A stretch of DNA of 48,378 nucleotides from Bacillota bacterium (GTDB lineage: Bacteria; Bacillota; Clostridia; Oscillospirales; Ruminococcaceae), in contig JAEZDF010000045.1 in assembly GCA_023429685.1 (NCBI GenBank), positions 1 to 48,378 on the forward strand. Reading direction: 5' to 3'. Each line of letters begins with the position of its first letter. Within the stretch, counting starts at the first letter, position 1. The translations under genes and the position numbers were made by a program. Of the stretch, positions 40,409 through 47,929 are shown piece by piece. The notes under the pieces are model-generated. The model was given only the letters and a program-made list of their open reading frames with translations. It was not told the DNA's origin and did not search any database.

Positions 40409-41479
40409 TTATTTTACCTCAACCGTCCAGCCGAAGGTATCCTCTATCTTGCCCCACTGGATACCCGTTAAGGTATCGTACATCTTTTGTGATACGGAGC
40501 CGATTTTGCCGTCGTTGATAATCATGACCTTGTCCTGATACCGCAGATGCCCGACGGGGGAGATTACCGCAGCGGTGCCCGAGCCGAACACCTCTTTGAG
40601 CAGCCCCTTGTCGTACGCGTCGGAAACCTCGTCTATAGATATGCGACGCTCGCTTACTTTCATGCCCCAGCTCTTCGCAATCTCGATAACCGATTTTCTG
40701 GTGATGCCCGATAGGACGCTGCCGGTAAGGGCGGGGGTTACAAGCTCGTCGCCGATGACAAAGAAGATGTTCATGGCGCCTACTTCTTCGATGTACTTGC
40801 GCTCAATGCCATCGAGCCACAGCACCTGCGAATAGTTCTGCTTCTCCGCCTCTGCCTGTCCCTTCATGGACGCCGCATAGTTACCGCCCGTCTTTGCCAT
40901 TCCTACGCCGCCACGAACGGCACGTACATAGTTGGACTCTACATAGATATTAACGGGGTTGAGTCCACCAGAATAGTATGCCCCAACGGGGGATAGGATG
41001 ACGATATAAAGATACTGCTTACCCGGATGTACGCCAAGGAACGGGTCGACGGCGATGACAAACGGACGGATGTACAGGGAGGTTCCCTCCGCTGTGGGAA
41101 TCCAGTCCTTCTCCACCTTAATCAGCTCTATTAACGATTTAAGCGCAAACTCTTCATCAATAGGAGGAATGACCATGCGATCGTTGGACTCATTGAGGCG
41201 CTTAAAGTTCTCCTGCGGGCGAAACAGCAAAATCCTGCCGTCTTGAGAAGGGTACGCTTTAAGTCCTTCAAAAATCTCCTGCCCGTAATGCAGACACATG
41301 GCGGCGGGGTCGAGCGCGAGGGGCGCATAGGGCTCGATGCGAGGACTGTGCCAGCCTTTGCCCTCATCGTAGTTCATAATGAACATGTGGTCGGTAAAAA
41401 AGCGCCCAAAGCCAAGCTTTGATTGGTCTTGTGGTTTCTCCTTTAACGTTGTCGCCAGCTTTAGTTCCAGGTCAGTCAC
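40409..41479 (-). CDS. ilvE: branched-chain amino acid aminotransferase
   Basis: Pyridoxal-phosphate enzyme for the last step of Leu, Ile and Val synthesis, or the first of their breakdown. The 356-residue protein is of the longer, mammalian-like BCAT type: GMAKTGGNYAAS carries the cofactor lysine, and IEEVGAMNIFFV and KEVFGSGTAAVISPV bind phosphate and substrate. GTG 41479 is 6 nt behind GGGAG; the frame opens at 41500. I see no T-box leader in the short upstream gap, so regulation by charged tRNA is unlikely. Confidence 0.95.
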   Translation of the reverse strand: MTDLELKLATTLKEKPQDQSKLGFGRFFTDHMFIMNYDEGKGWHSPRIEPYAPLALDPAAMCLHYGQEIFEGLKAYPSQDGRILLFRPQENFKRLNESNDRMVIPPIDEEFALKSLIELIKVEKDWIPTAEGTSLYIRPFVIAVDPFLGVHPGKQYLYIVILSPVGAYYSGGLNPVNIYVESNYVRAVRGGVGMAKTGGNYAASMKGQAEAEKQNYSQVLWLDGIERKYIEEVGAMNIFFVIGDELVTPALTGSVLSGITRKSVIEIAKSWGMKVSERRISIDEVSDAYDKGLLKEVFGSGTAAVISPVGHLRYQDKVMIINDGKIGSVSQKMYDTLTGIQWGKIEDTFGWTVEVK

Positions 41480-41535
41480 AAAATTCTCCCTCTTCCTCAT
41501 AGCTTTTTTCGTATTCTAATGAATAAATATAAGAT

Positions 41536-41564
41536 AGTATACCACGATAAAAGTCATTTTTCAA
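41536..41564 (-). promoter_or_regulatory. sigma-A promoter for ilvE
   Basis: TTGAAA (41559-41564), 17-nt spacer and TATACT (41536-41541), giving a leader of about 50 nt. Confidence 0.75.
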
Positions 41565-41613
41565 CGATAGAATCATGCATACGCCGCACCATTGCGGCAC
41601 TTGGTATAAAAAC

Positions 41614-41643
41614 GGAATATTTGTCCATACTCGTAGCATACAA
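41614..41643 (+). promoter_or_regulatory. sigma-E-type sporulation promoter for yaaL-bofA
   Basis: GAATATT (41614-41620), a 15-nt spacer and CATACAAT (41636-41643) fit the Bacillus sigma-E consensus (ATATT with 13-15 nt then CATACAnT). Start would be about 41650, just before the ribosome site AGAGGCGG. Bacillus bofA is itself sigma-E dependent, which supports it. No sigma-A promoter as good is visible. Confidence 0.6.
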
Positions 41644-41664
41644 TGCAAAGAGAGGCGGTAACAT

Positions 41665-41925
41665 ATGGATCAAGCTCCACACACCCCTAAGGCGGCGTTT
41701 TGGTCGATTAAGGCGCACAAGCCCGACCAGCAAGCGCAGTACGCCGAGGAGTTAGTGAAAATTTCACAACGCATGCGCGAGGTGGAGGATCGATTTAATC
41801 TGTGCAGCGACCCCGACCTTACCGAGGCGCACATCTATGAGATGCGTGCGCTCACCGCACGATACAGCAGCGTACTCAAACAAGCGCGCGGCGAGGACGT
41901 GTCGATACAGTCGCCAACAATGTAA
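41665..41925 (+). CDS. yaaL: YaaL-like DUF2508 protein
   Basis: An 86-residue protein. The DUF2508 pattern is clear in its second half: a helix with EDRFNLCSDPDLTEAHIYEM and then ALTARYSSVLKQARGE. Its function is unknown. In Bacillus, yaaL precedes bofA at the recR locus, and the same pair is seen here without recR. AGAGGCGG lies upstream of the ATG. It is preceded by a sigma-E-like promoter. Confidence 0.82.
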   Translation: MDQAPHTPKAAFWSIKAHKPDQQAQYAEELVKISQRMREVEDRFNLCSDPDLTEAHIYEMRALTARYSSVLKQARGEDVSIQSPTM

Positions 41926-42011
41926 TATGTATTATAGGTGGCAACGCAGACGCCTTTTGAGTTGAACCCCAAATCGATGGATAACCCGACAGCAATATGA
42001 GGTGAAACAAA

Positions 42012-42275
42012 ATGACAGCGGCACAGATTATCTGGCTTGCGCTAAACGCTCTGTTTGGTATCATCCTGATAGCGGGAGGAAAAAGGCTCAAAGCCTCTTT
42101 TAAAGGGTGGCTGCTGTGCGCAGTAATGGGCTTTGGGGGACTTTTACTTATCACCTACACCGCTGGCTATACCGGTATTGCCATGAGCGTAAACCTATAT
42201 ACAGGGGCAACCTCTGTTATTCTTGGGCTGCCGGGGGTAATCTTAATGCTGGTGCTAAATCTATTGCTGGTATAG
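42012..42275 (+). CDS. bofA: BofA-like pro-sigma-K processing regulator
   Basis: An 87-residue protein with a helix at about 4-22 and two more in the second half. The signature is VNLYTGATSVILGLPGV near the C-terminus (Asn, Thr, ILGxPG). BofA holds the SpoIVFB protease inactive in the outer forespore membrane until the forespore signals, thus timing sigma-K. SpoIVFA/SpoIVFB are not in the window, and clostridia sometimes lack them, so the role may differ here. A terminator follows. Confidence 0.85.
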   Translation: MTAAQIIWLALNALFGIILIAGGKRLKASFKGWLLCAVMGFGGLLLITYTAGYTGIAMSVNLYTGATSVILGLPGVILMLVLNLLLV

Positions 42276-42304
42276 CAACACAAACAGTTGAAATGAATTC
42301 ACAC

Positions 42305-42343
42305 ACAAAGCCTTTTCTTAAAACGGAAGAGGCTTTGTTTTTT
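42305..42343 (+). terminator. terminator after bofA
   Basis: ACAAAGCCTTTTC (42305-42317) with GAAGAGGCTTTGT (42326-42338), 13-bp arms with one G-U pair, followed by TTTTTT. Confidence 0.9.
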
Positions 42344-42373
42344 GTGTCACATATGTAAAACCCCTTGCATCCG

Positions 42374-42402
42374 TTGCGGAGCGTGCGGGAATACGTTATA
42401 AT
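42374..42402 (+). promoter_or_regulatory. sigma-A promoter of the GNAT-mtnN-bioY operon
   Basis: TTGCGG (42374-42379), 17-nt spacer and perfect TATAAT (42397-42402), about 70 nt before the first gene. Confidence 0.72.
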
Positions 42403-42472
42403 TGTGACGATATATAACCGTTCATCACGAATGGGCGACCGATTACAGTAGCACTACGAATGGGGATAACGT

Positions 42473-42901
42473 ATGAAACATGATATAAGATGGGGACAAA
42501 ACGACGACGTATACCGGGACGCGGCGGCACTGCGTACCGAGGTTTTTGTGGACGAGCAGAAATTTGAAGAGGAGTTTGACCAAACCGATGCGGTCGCGCA
42601 TCACATGGTTGTCTATGACGAGGATGGCTCCCCTGTTGCGACGGGTAGACTGTTTGAGGAAGATGGCGGAACCTGGCATGTCGGACGCATCTGTGCGCTC
42701 AAACGCCTGCGGGGCACGGGTCTTGGACGGGTCGTGGTAGAGGAGCTTGAGAAAATGGCAGTCTCGCTTGGTGCAAGCCGTATTATCTTGGGTGCCCAGA
42801 CCCGTGTGCAGGGCTTTTATGAGACCCTTGGCTACCGTGTTTGCGGCGACGAATACTACGAAGAGTATTGCCCTCACGTTCCGATGGAAAAACTGCTTTG
42901 A
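42473..42901 (+). CDS. ElaA-like GNAT acetyltransferase
   Basis: A 142-residue GNAT protein. LRTEVFVDEQKFEEEFDQTD near the N-terminus, HHMVVYDEDGSPVATGRLF, then the acetyl-CoA loop RLRGTGLGRVVVEELE and FYETLGYRVCGDEYYEE are the ElaA/YjcF-like subgroup pattern. Its substrate is unknown. GGGGA lies upstream of the ATG. It is the first gene of an operon with mtnN and bioY. Confidence 0.85.
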   Translation: MKHDIRWGQNDDVYRDAAALRTEVFVDEQKFEEEFDQTDAVAHHMVVYDEDGSPVATGRLFEEDGGTWHVGRICALKRLRGTGLGRVVVEELEKMAVSLGASRIILGAQTRVQGFYETLGYRVCGDEYYEEYCPHVPMEKLL

Positions 42902-42934
42902 CAGTCTTTTGCAAGATAGAAACGAGGTAGGTTT

Positions 42935-43618
42935 ATGAAAACAATTGGCATCATTGGCGCAATGGAAAGCGAGGTTGCCCTGCTTACCGAGGCGCTCTCT
43001 CACGGTGAAAAGAAGGAATATGCTCACAACACCTTTGTGGTAGGCGATTACGGAACAAACCGATTGGTGGTTGCGTGCAGTGGAATTGGCAAGGTAAACA
43101 GCGCATGCACCGCTCAGATTATGGCTGACCAGTTTCATGTTGACTGCATCATTAACACCGGAATAGCGGGGGGATTGGCAGACGAGGTACGCGTAGGCGA
43201 TGTCGTCATCTCGGACACACTGACCTACCATGACTTTACGCTCCGTTTTTTAACCTATCGTTACCCATTTACCGAACGGTTTACGGCGGACAAGGCACTG
43301 ATTGACGCCGCGGTAGAGGCTTGCAACGAGCTGGGCAATATCACCTATTATGTGAAGAACATCGTGTCGGGCGACCAGTTTGTGACAGAGAGTGCTGTAA
43401 AGAACCGCATTCGCGAGTGTTCGGATGCCTATTGTGTGGAGATGGAGGGCGCCTCAATTGCACATGCTTGCGCGATGAATGATATTCCGTTTGTGGTGAT
43501 ACGCACCGTATCGGACAACGCCGACGACGATGCCGAGATGACCTTTGAGCAGTTTGCGGAGCAGACGGCAAGGGTATCCGCCCGGATTGTCCTTGCAATG
43601 TCTGAAAAAATATCCTAA
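42935..43618 (+). CDS. mtnN: 5'-methylthioadenosine/S-adenosylhomocysteine nucleosidase
   Basis: Cytoplasmic enzyme that cleaves adenine from methylthioadenosine, S-adenosylhomocysteine and 5'-deoxyadenosine, relieving inhibition of SAM-dependent and radical SAM enzymes. The 227 residues have IGIIGAMESEV at the start, GIGKVNSA, INTGIAGGL, the purine-binding GDQFV, VEMEGASIAH and RTVSDNADDDA with the catalytic Asp. GAGGTAGG precedes the ATG. It fits with neighbouring bioY through SAM-dependent biotin chemistry only loosely. Confidence 0.96.
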   Translation: MKTIGIIGAMESEVALLTEALSHGEKKEYAHNTFVVGDYGTNRLVVACSGIGKVNSACTAQIMADQFHVDCIINTGIAGGLADEVRVGDVVISDTLTYHDFTLRFLTYRYPFTERFTADKALIDAAVEACNELGNITYYVKNIVSGDQFVTESAVKNRIRECSDAYCVEMEGASIAHACAMNDIPFVVIRTVSDNADDDAEMTFEQFAEQTARVSARIVLAMSEKIS

Positions 43619-43655
43619 ACAGCGCGAACAAATTGAAAGGCAAGGTATTTTTACG

Positions 43656-44198
43656 ATGAAATCTTCCGTGTATACAAGAACGCAAACAAAAAGCATGGTT
43701 TTGTGCGCCTTGTTTGCTGCCGCAACAGCGGTGCTTTCTCAGCTTTCCATTCCCCTGCCCTTTACGCCCGTGCCCATCAACCTCGCTACTCTGGCGATTT
43801 TTATCGCAGGCGGTCTGCTCGGACCGGTTTTCGGTTCGATCAGCCTAACCGTATACGTGATACTGGGTGCTGTGGGGTTGCCGGTTTTTGCGCAGTTTTC
43901 GGGTGGCGTCGGCATCATCCTAGGACCCACCGGCGGATACATACTCGGCTATATCGGGGCTGCCTTTATAACAGGACTGATTGCAAAACGTCTTTCTCAT
44001 AGCTTCTGGGGCAATGTTATAGCAATGACCGCCGGTCTTGCAGTTTGCTATGCCATGGGCACCGCGTGGTTTATGATAAGCACCGGCACCGGGCTGTTGG
44101 CGGCACTTGGCATGTGCGTGGTTCCCTTCCTTATCGGCGATGCGCTTAAGATTGCGTGCGCGGCGTTCCTTGTAAATCGGCTTGCCCGTCATGTGTAA
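43656..44198 (+). CDS. bioY: biotin transporter substrate-specific component BioY
   Basis: S-component of an ECF-type vitamin importer that captures biotin in the membrane; the energising EcfA/A'/T genes are not here. The 180-residue protein has about six helices. The hallmarks are LPFTPVPINLATLAIFIAG, then GPVFGSISLTVYVILGAVGLPVF and GPTGGYILGY. The frame extends upstream to 43545 but the family start is the ATG at 43656, with AAGG about 10 nt upstream. Its end overlaps the next gene. Confidence 0.95.
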   Translation: MKSSVYTRTQTKSMVLCALFAAATAVLSQLSIPLPFTPVPINLATLAIFIAGGLLGPVFGSISLTVYVILGAVGLPVFAQFSGGVGIILGPTGGYILGYIGAAFITGLIAKRLSHSFWGNVIAMTAGLAVCYAMGTAWFMISTGTGLLAALGMCVVPFLIGDALKIACAAFLVNRLARHV

Positions 44199-44583
44199 AC
44201 AGACGGCACTTCGTCCGCACCATATACTTTGTATCTCTCACTTTATCGGCAATGGGTATGATGAGCGCTTTGTTCGTAACATGACCGAGATTGTTACGGC
44301 ATTAAGCAACGATAACCCGCATGTTACGCTCGTCATGGGTGCTGATGCAATCTGCTCGGCGTGCCCGCACAACACCCAAGGCGGGTGCGACCAGCAGGAA
44401 AAGGTTGTACGGTACGACACCGCCTGCCTATCTTTGTTGGGGCTGCATGAGGGGGACACGCTACCATGGCAGCAGCTATGCCGCTTAGCAAAAGACCGCA
44501 TTCTGGATGCGGGGCGACTGGTTGCGGTGTGTGGCGACTGCGGGTGGTACGCGCTGTGTGAAAAAATGCGAAACGGACGATGA
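44191..44583 (+). CDS. DUF1284 protein with conserved cysteines
   Basis: A 130-residue soluble protein whose start (LRPHHILCISHFIGNGYDERFVRNM in pieces) and ICSACPHNTQGGC block are the DUF1284 pattern. Two histidines and about nine cysteines suggest a metal or iron-sulphur site. The function is unknown. The ATG overlaps the bioY stop (ATGTGTAA), so translation is coupled; a TTG at 44182 is possible. It closes the plus-strand operon. Confidence 0.8.
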   Translation: MCKQTALRPHHILCISHFIGNGYDERFVRNMTEIVTALSNDNPHVTLVMGADAICSACPHNTQGGCDQQEKVVRYDTACLSLLGLHEGDTLPWQQLCRLAKDRILDAGRLVAVCGDCGWYALCEKMRNGR

Positions 44584-44618
44584 GCAAACCATATCATTAT
44601 TAAAAGCAAAGAGAAGTA

Positions 44619-44667
44619 TAAAACATAAAGGGAGCATGGACGAATAAACGCCATGCTCCCTTTATGT
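44619..44667 (-). terminator. terminator of rnpB
   Basis: ACATAAAGGGAGCATGG (44623-44639) and CCATGCTCCCTTTATGT (44651-44667) are perfect 17-bp arms with an 11-nt loop; the minus strand then reads TTTATACTTC. It directly abuts the 3' end of the RNase P RNA. Confidence 0.85.
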
Positions 44668-45005
44668 GCGACTAAACCTATAAGCCGAGTTCTGTATTTG
44701 ACTGTAATCTGTCTGGGCCCCGCGTTGCCGCAGGGGCTCAAGCCACCCTTCTGGGAATGCCGGGCAGGCTTAACTCCCAAGTCGGTGTTGCTCCGGATAG
44801 GGTTTGCAGGGCCGCGCAGTCGCCTGCGCGCCGGTGAGCTCTTACCTCGCCTTTCCACCCTTACCAGCCGAAGCTGGCGGTATATCTCTGTTGCACTTTC
44901 CCTAGAGTCGCCTCCGGCGGCCGTTAGCCGTTATCCTTGCCCTGTGGAGCTCGGACTTTCCTCACACGCGGTTTAAGCGCGCGCCACAGTCTGGTTTACT
45001 CGCAC
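44666..45005 (-). ncRNA. rnpB: RNase P RNA, class A
   Basis: Catalytic RNA that cleaves tRNA 5' leaders. Read on the minus strand, the 5' half has GAGGAAAGTCCGAGC (conserved region I), and the 3' half has the universal ACAGAACTCGGCTTATAG (in plus as agccgagttctgt). The terminal helix P1 is seen directly: GTGCGAGTAAACC at the 5' end pairs with GGTTTAGTCGCAC at the 3' end, with one mismatch, which fixes the ends near 45005 and 44666 (about 340 nt). It is type A, not the Bacillus type B. It has its own promoter and terminator. Confidence 0.97.
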
Positions 45006-45010
45006 TGAAT

Positions 45011-45039
45011 ATTGTAACGTTTAATACGCAGCTTGTCAA
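45011..45039 (-). promoter_or_regulatory. sigma-A promoter for rnpB
   Basis: Perfect TTGACA (45034-45039), 17-nt spacer and TACAAT (45011-45016); start would fall at the beginning of P1. Confidence 0.85.
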
Positions 45040-45041
45040 AC

Positions 45042-45077
45042 AAAAAGCACCGAAGAATGTTTTCCATCCTCCGGCGC
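45042..45077 (-). terminator. terminator after the TM2 gene
   Basis: A 13-bp stem with G-U pairs (minus GCGCCGGAGGATG with CATTCTTCGGTGC) and a 5-nt loop is followed by TTTTTG. It ends right at the rnpB -35 element. Confidence 0.85.
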
Positions 45078-45111
45078 CCTGTGTGTATTTTAGTTTGCTT
45101 ATGGCGCAAAA

Positions 45112-45528
45112 TTATTCCTTAAGCGGAACACCCTTTGCGTCTACGTTGGTGCTGCCTGTAAGAATCATAATACCTTCGATAAGACCCCATATCCCTGATA
45201 CGGGAGAAAGGAACCCACAGGAAAGCAATGAGATTAACAGCTGCGCTAACGCCTTGCCGGTAAAGCCGAGGTAGAAATTATGTATACCAAGCGCGCCAAG
45301 GAAGATACCCAGAAGACCGGCAACCAGCTTGCTCTTCTGCTCGGTTCCCGTAGGAGCCATTGGCTGACCAGAAAGCTGATAGCCACACTTTACGCACACG
45401 ACAGCAAGCGGATCGCACTGTTGTGCGCAGTTGGGGCAATAGCCGGAGCCTCCGCCCACAGAAGCGCCGCACTGTGTGCAAACACTTGCACCCTGAAACA
45501 GTTCATTGCCGCAGTTTTTGCAATACAT
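45112..45528 (-). CDS. zinc-ribbon TM2 domain membrane protein
   Basis: A 138-residue protein with two N-terminal zinc ribbons (CKNCGNELFQGASVCTQCG and CPNCAQQCDPLAVVCVKCG) and a C-terminal TM2 domain with two helices (LVAGLLGIFLGALGIHNFYLG and LISLLSCGFLSPVSGIWG). TM2 proteins are widespread and mostly of unknown function. The ATG at 45528 has a weak ribosome site (GGTGAT). It is a single-gene transcript with its own promoter about 140 nt upstream and a terminator after it. Confidence 0.88.
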   Translation of the reverse strand: MYCKNCGNELFQGASVCTQCGASVGGGSGYCPNCAQQCDPLAVVCVKCGYQLSGQPMAPTGTEQKSKLVAGLLGIFLGALGIHNFYLGFTGKALAQLLISLLSCGFLSPVSGIWGLIEGIMILTGSTNVDAKGVPLKE

Positions 45529-45672
45529 GATCCATCACCCATTCCGCCGCTGTGCTTCGGCATTTGTTTATTATCAGAACAAGAGCTTGTCATTGCACAG
45601 TGTCTGACAGCCCTCCGCACATAGAGTACCCATAACAAATTACAGCTACCATTCGTGCATTATGCAAATTGA

Positions 45673-45701
45673 ATTATAGCACATTAAACTGCTAATATCA
45701 A
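45673..45701 (-). promoter_or_regulatory. sigma-A promoter for the TM2 gene
   Basis: TTGATA (45696-45701), 17-nt spacer and perfect TATAAT (45673-45678), leaving a leader of about 140 nt. Confidence 0.75.
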
Positions 45702-45885
45702 TAACGTCGATAAAAAGATTCCCATATATTTGTGTGCGATTTTCGGCTCGATAACTGCCGTTTTGCAGGATTTTTAATCAAATCATGCAGTTTCTACTCG
45801 GTTACAGTTGTGTCAAATATTAGTTTTTTAATTCTATATTTACCATTAATCGTAATTAAAAGTTAAAAAAAGTTAAATGATATTC

Positions 45886-45914
45886 TTGCAAAAGGTTGCC
45901 AAAACAATTATACT
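45886..45914 (+). promoter_or_regulatory. sigma-A promoter for gdhA
   Basis: TTGCAA (45886-45891), a 17-nt spacer and TATACT (45909-45914), giving a leader of about 180 nt. The AT-rich stretch 45702-45885 between the divergent promoters shows no gene. Confidence 0.75.
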
Positions 45915-45920
45915 AAAATT

Positions 45921-46101
45921 CAGGTTCAGTTTGTAAAATGAAAAAACGCAAACCAAACTCATTGCAAAAGGTGTTGGTTGTGGTTTTTCCTTGATGCGGA
46001 GAGACCAATCCGTCCGACTGGTAATCATCACACCATGTTGGGTGCGTAAAAAGGTTGCATCGTTTTTGCAAACAAGCTTAGTAAATATTGGGGGTAATAA
46101 A
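45921..46101 (+). promoter_or_regulatory. long, possibly structured gdhA leader
   Basis: The leader contains an 18-codon frame (45938-45994, MKKRKPNSLQKVLVVVFP) with only a poor ribosome site; an AACCAA/TTGGTT hairpin (about 45951-45980) followed by TTTTTCC, terminator-like; and a compact block 45992-46030 in which TGATG and CATCA close a region where CGGA/TCCG and ACCA/TGGT interleave. No riboswitch class I know matches. The stems are short and may be chance. Confidence 0.4.
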
Positions 46102-47451
46102 ATGTTTAAAAACGCGTATGTTCAGGGCGTGTACGACAAGGTCGTCGCAAGAAATGCGGGCGAGCCGGAGTTTTTGCAGGCTGTCAAAGAGGTTCTTGAA
46201 TCCCTCGAGCCTGTTCTTGAAAAAAGACCCGACCTTGTAAAATCGGGAATCGCCGACAGAATCGTTGAGCCGGAGCGTCTTATCTGCTTTCGTGTTTCGT
46301 GGGTGGACGACAGCGGCAAGGTGCAGGTGAACCGCGGCTACCGTGTTCAGTTTAACTCTGCCATCGGTCCTTACAAGGGTGGTCTTCGCTTCCATCCTTC
46401 CGTTACGGCTTCCGTTATCAAGTTCCTTGGTTTTGAGCAGATCTTCAAGAACAGCCTGACGGGGCTTCCCATCGGCGGTGGTAAGGGCGGCTCGGACTTT
46501 GACCCCAAGGGCAAGTCTGACGGAGAGGTTATGCGCTTTTGCCAGAGCTTTATGACCGAGCTTTCTAAGCACATCGGCGCGGATACCGACGTTCCCGCGG
46601 GTGACATCGGCGTAGGTGCACGAGAGATCGGTTTTATGTACGGGCAGTACAAGCGCTTGCGCAATGAGTTCACCGGCGTTCTGACCGGCAAGGGGCTTAC
46701 TTACGGCGGCTCGCTTGCAAGAACCGAGGCCACCGGATATGGTCTACTCTACTTCACCGACGAGATGCTGCGCTGCATGAAGAACGAGACGATGAAGGGC
46801 AAGGCCGTTGTCATCTCCGGCTCGGGCAACGTTGCCATCTACGCGACGCAGAAGGCGACCGAGCTTGGAGCAACTGTGGTTGCGCTCTCCGACTCGGGCG
46901 GATACATCTACGATAAAAACGGCGTAAACCTTGATGTGGTAAAGCAGATTAAAGAGGTAGAGCGCGGAAGAATATCCGAGTACGCCGCTCGTGTGCCCGG
47001 CTCTGAATACCACGAGGGCTGCATGGGCATCTGGAACATCAAATGTGACATTGCCCTGCCCTGCGCGACCCAGAACGAGCTGGACGGCAAGGCCGCAGAG
47101 GCACTGATTGCCAACGGCGTTATCGCGGTTGCCGAGGGCGCAAACATGCCCAGCACCCCCGAAGCGGTTGAGGCATTCTTAAAGGCGGGCGTTCTGTTTG
47201 GACCGGCTAAGGCTGCCAATGCAGGCGGCGTTGCTACCTCTGGTCTTGAGATGAGCCAGAACTCGATGCGTTACTCCTGGACGTTTGAGGAGGTTGACGC
47301 AAAGCTTAAGGGCATTATGGAGAACATCTTCCATCATTCGTTTGATGCCGCTGCCGAATACGGCTTTACAAACAACCTCGTTGCGGGCGCTAACATCGCC
47401 GGTTTCTTAAAGGTTGCTGAGGCGATGAAGGCACAGGGCATCGCGTACTAA
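46102..47451 (+). CDS. gdhA: glutamate dehydrogenase, NADP-type hexameric
   Basis: Cytoplasmic enzyme interconverting 2-oxoglutarate plus ammonia and glutamate. The 449 residues are the small hexameric class: GPYKGGLRFHPSV, PIGGGKGGSDFDPKGKS with the active-site lysine, DTDVPAGDIGVGAREIG, the dinucleotide loop SGSGNVA, and ANAGGVATSGLEMSQNS near the end. The NADP preference is by subfamily and not proven. ATG 46102 is 7 nt behind GGGGG; the frame extends to 45991 through the leader. Gene codons are more GC-rich than the leader, as expected for a highly expressed gene. Confidence 0.96.
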   Translation: MFKNAYVQGVYDKVVARNAGEPEFLQAVKEVLESLEPVLEKRPDLVKSGIADRIVEPERLICFRVSWVDDSGKVQVNRGYRVQFNSAIGPYKGGLRFHPSVTASVIKFLGFEQIFKNSLTGLPIGGGKGGSDFDPKGKSDGEVMRFCQSFMTELSKHIGADTDVPAGDIGVGAREIGFMYGQYKRLRNEFTGVLTGKGLTYGGSLARTEATGYGLLYFTDEMLRCMKNETMKGKAVVISGSGNVAIYATQKATELGATVVALSDSGGYIYDKNGVNLDVVKQIKEVERGRISEYAARVPGSEYHEGCMGIWNIKCDIALPCATQNELDGKAAEALIANGVIAVAEGANMPSTPEAVEAFLKAGVLFGPAKAANAGGVATSGLEMSQNSMRYSWTFEEVDAKLKGIMENIFHHSFDAAAEYGFTNNLVAGANIAGFLKVAEAMKAQGIAY

Positions 47452-47494
47452 TACCATACGATTTAAAAAGAGGCTGAAGCAAAACAGCCTATAT

Positions 47495-47543
47495 AAAGCA
47501 GAGCCGAAGCGGCTGCAAAAGCAGACACTTCGGCTCTGCTTTT
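47495..47543 (+). terminator. terminator of gdhA
   Basis: AAAGCAGAGCCGAAG (47495-47509) and CTTCGGCTCTGCTTT (47528-47542) are perfect 15-bp arms, followed by TTTG. A small AGGCTG/CAGCCT hairpin (47471-47490) lies just before. The rest of the gap to 47688 shows nothing I can name. Confidence 0.85.
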
Positions 47544-47688
47544 GTATAATTGAGTTGGTGAGCAACAATTAGCACCGTGTCAGTTATACCAAAAAGAAAC
47601 ACGCACTCGGTACTAAGGTAACAGTTGTGTATTCTTTTTCACATGAGCTGCTTTTTCTTCTGTATACCACAGATTAAGACCGTGCAAA

Positions 47689-47724
47689 GGGGCTGTCGAA
47701 ATCATACATTTTGCCCCGAGCCCC
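47689..47724. repeat. imperfect GGGGCT-ended inverted repeat
   Basis: GGGGCTGTCGAAAT (from 47689) faces ATTTTGCCCCGAGCCCC (to 47724): outer GGGGCT/AGCCCC and inner AAAT/ATTT pair, the middle does not. The end GGGGCTGTCGAAA resembles the tips of some Firmicute insertion sequences, but no transposase is near. It could also be part of the tRNA terminator. Confidence 0.4.
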
Positions 47725-47763
47725 AACCAGAAGACATAAACTCAATATTACATGATAAAACGA

Positions 47764-47801
47764 AAAGTCATGTACGAGTTGTAATCCTCATACATGACTT
47801 T
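47764..47801 (-). terminator. hairpin after tRNA-Glu
   Basis: AAAGTCATGTA (47764-47774) and TACATGACTTT (47791-47801) are perfect 11-bp arms around 16 nt, immediately past the tRNA CCA end; the minus strand continues TTTTCGTTTTATC. Confidence 0.7.
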
Positions 47802-47805
47802 AGTA

Positions 47806-47880
47806 TGGTGACCCGGACGGGAATCGAACCCGTGATACCGCCGTGAAAGGGCGGTGTCTTAACCGCTTGACCACCGGGCC
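47806..47880 (-). tRNA. tRNA-Glu (UUC), CCA encoded
   Basis: The minus strand folds as a 75-nt cloverleaf: acceptor GGCCCGG with CCGGGTC, D-arm with GGTTAA, anticodon arm CCGCC-CTTTCAC-GGCGG with anticodon UUC, and T-arm ACGGGTTCGATTCCCGT, with discriminator A and an encoded CCA. It lies downstream of tRNA-Met on the same strand. Confidence 0.96.
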
Positions 47881-47929
47881 ATACAATACCGATTTTTCGT
47901 GAAAGCACGCGTTACCACTTTGGGTAGTA

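Noticed and set aside
41480..41560. T-box leader before ilvE
   Set aside because: The leader is only about 50 nt; no specifier loop, T-box sequence or terminator is present.
42443..43231. 262-codon minus-strand open frame
   Set aside because: Antisense to the ElaA-like gene and mtnN, whose motifs are intact.
45992..46030. Glycine- or tetrahydrofolate-type riboswitch suggested by GGAGAG in the gdhA leader
   Set aside because: Beyond the hexamer none of the conserved aptamer blocks is present.
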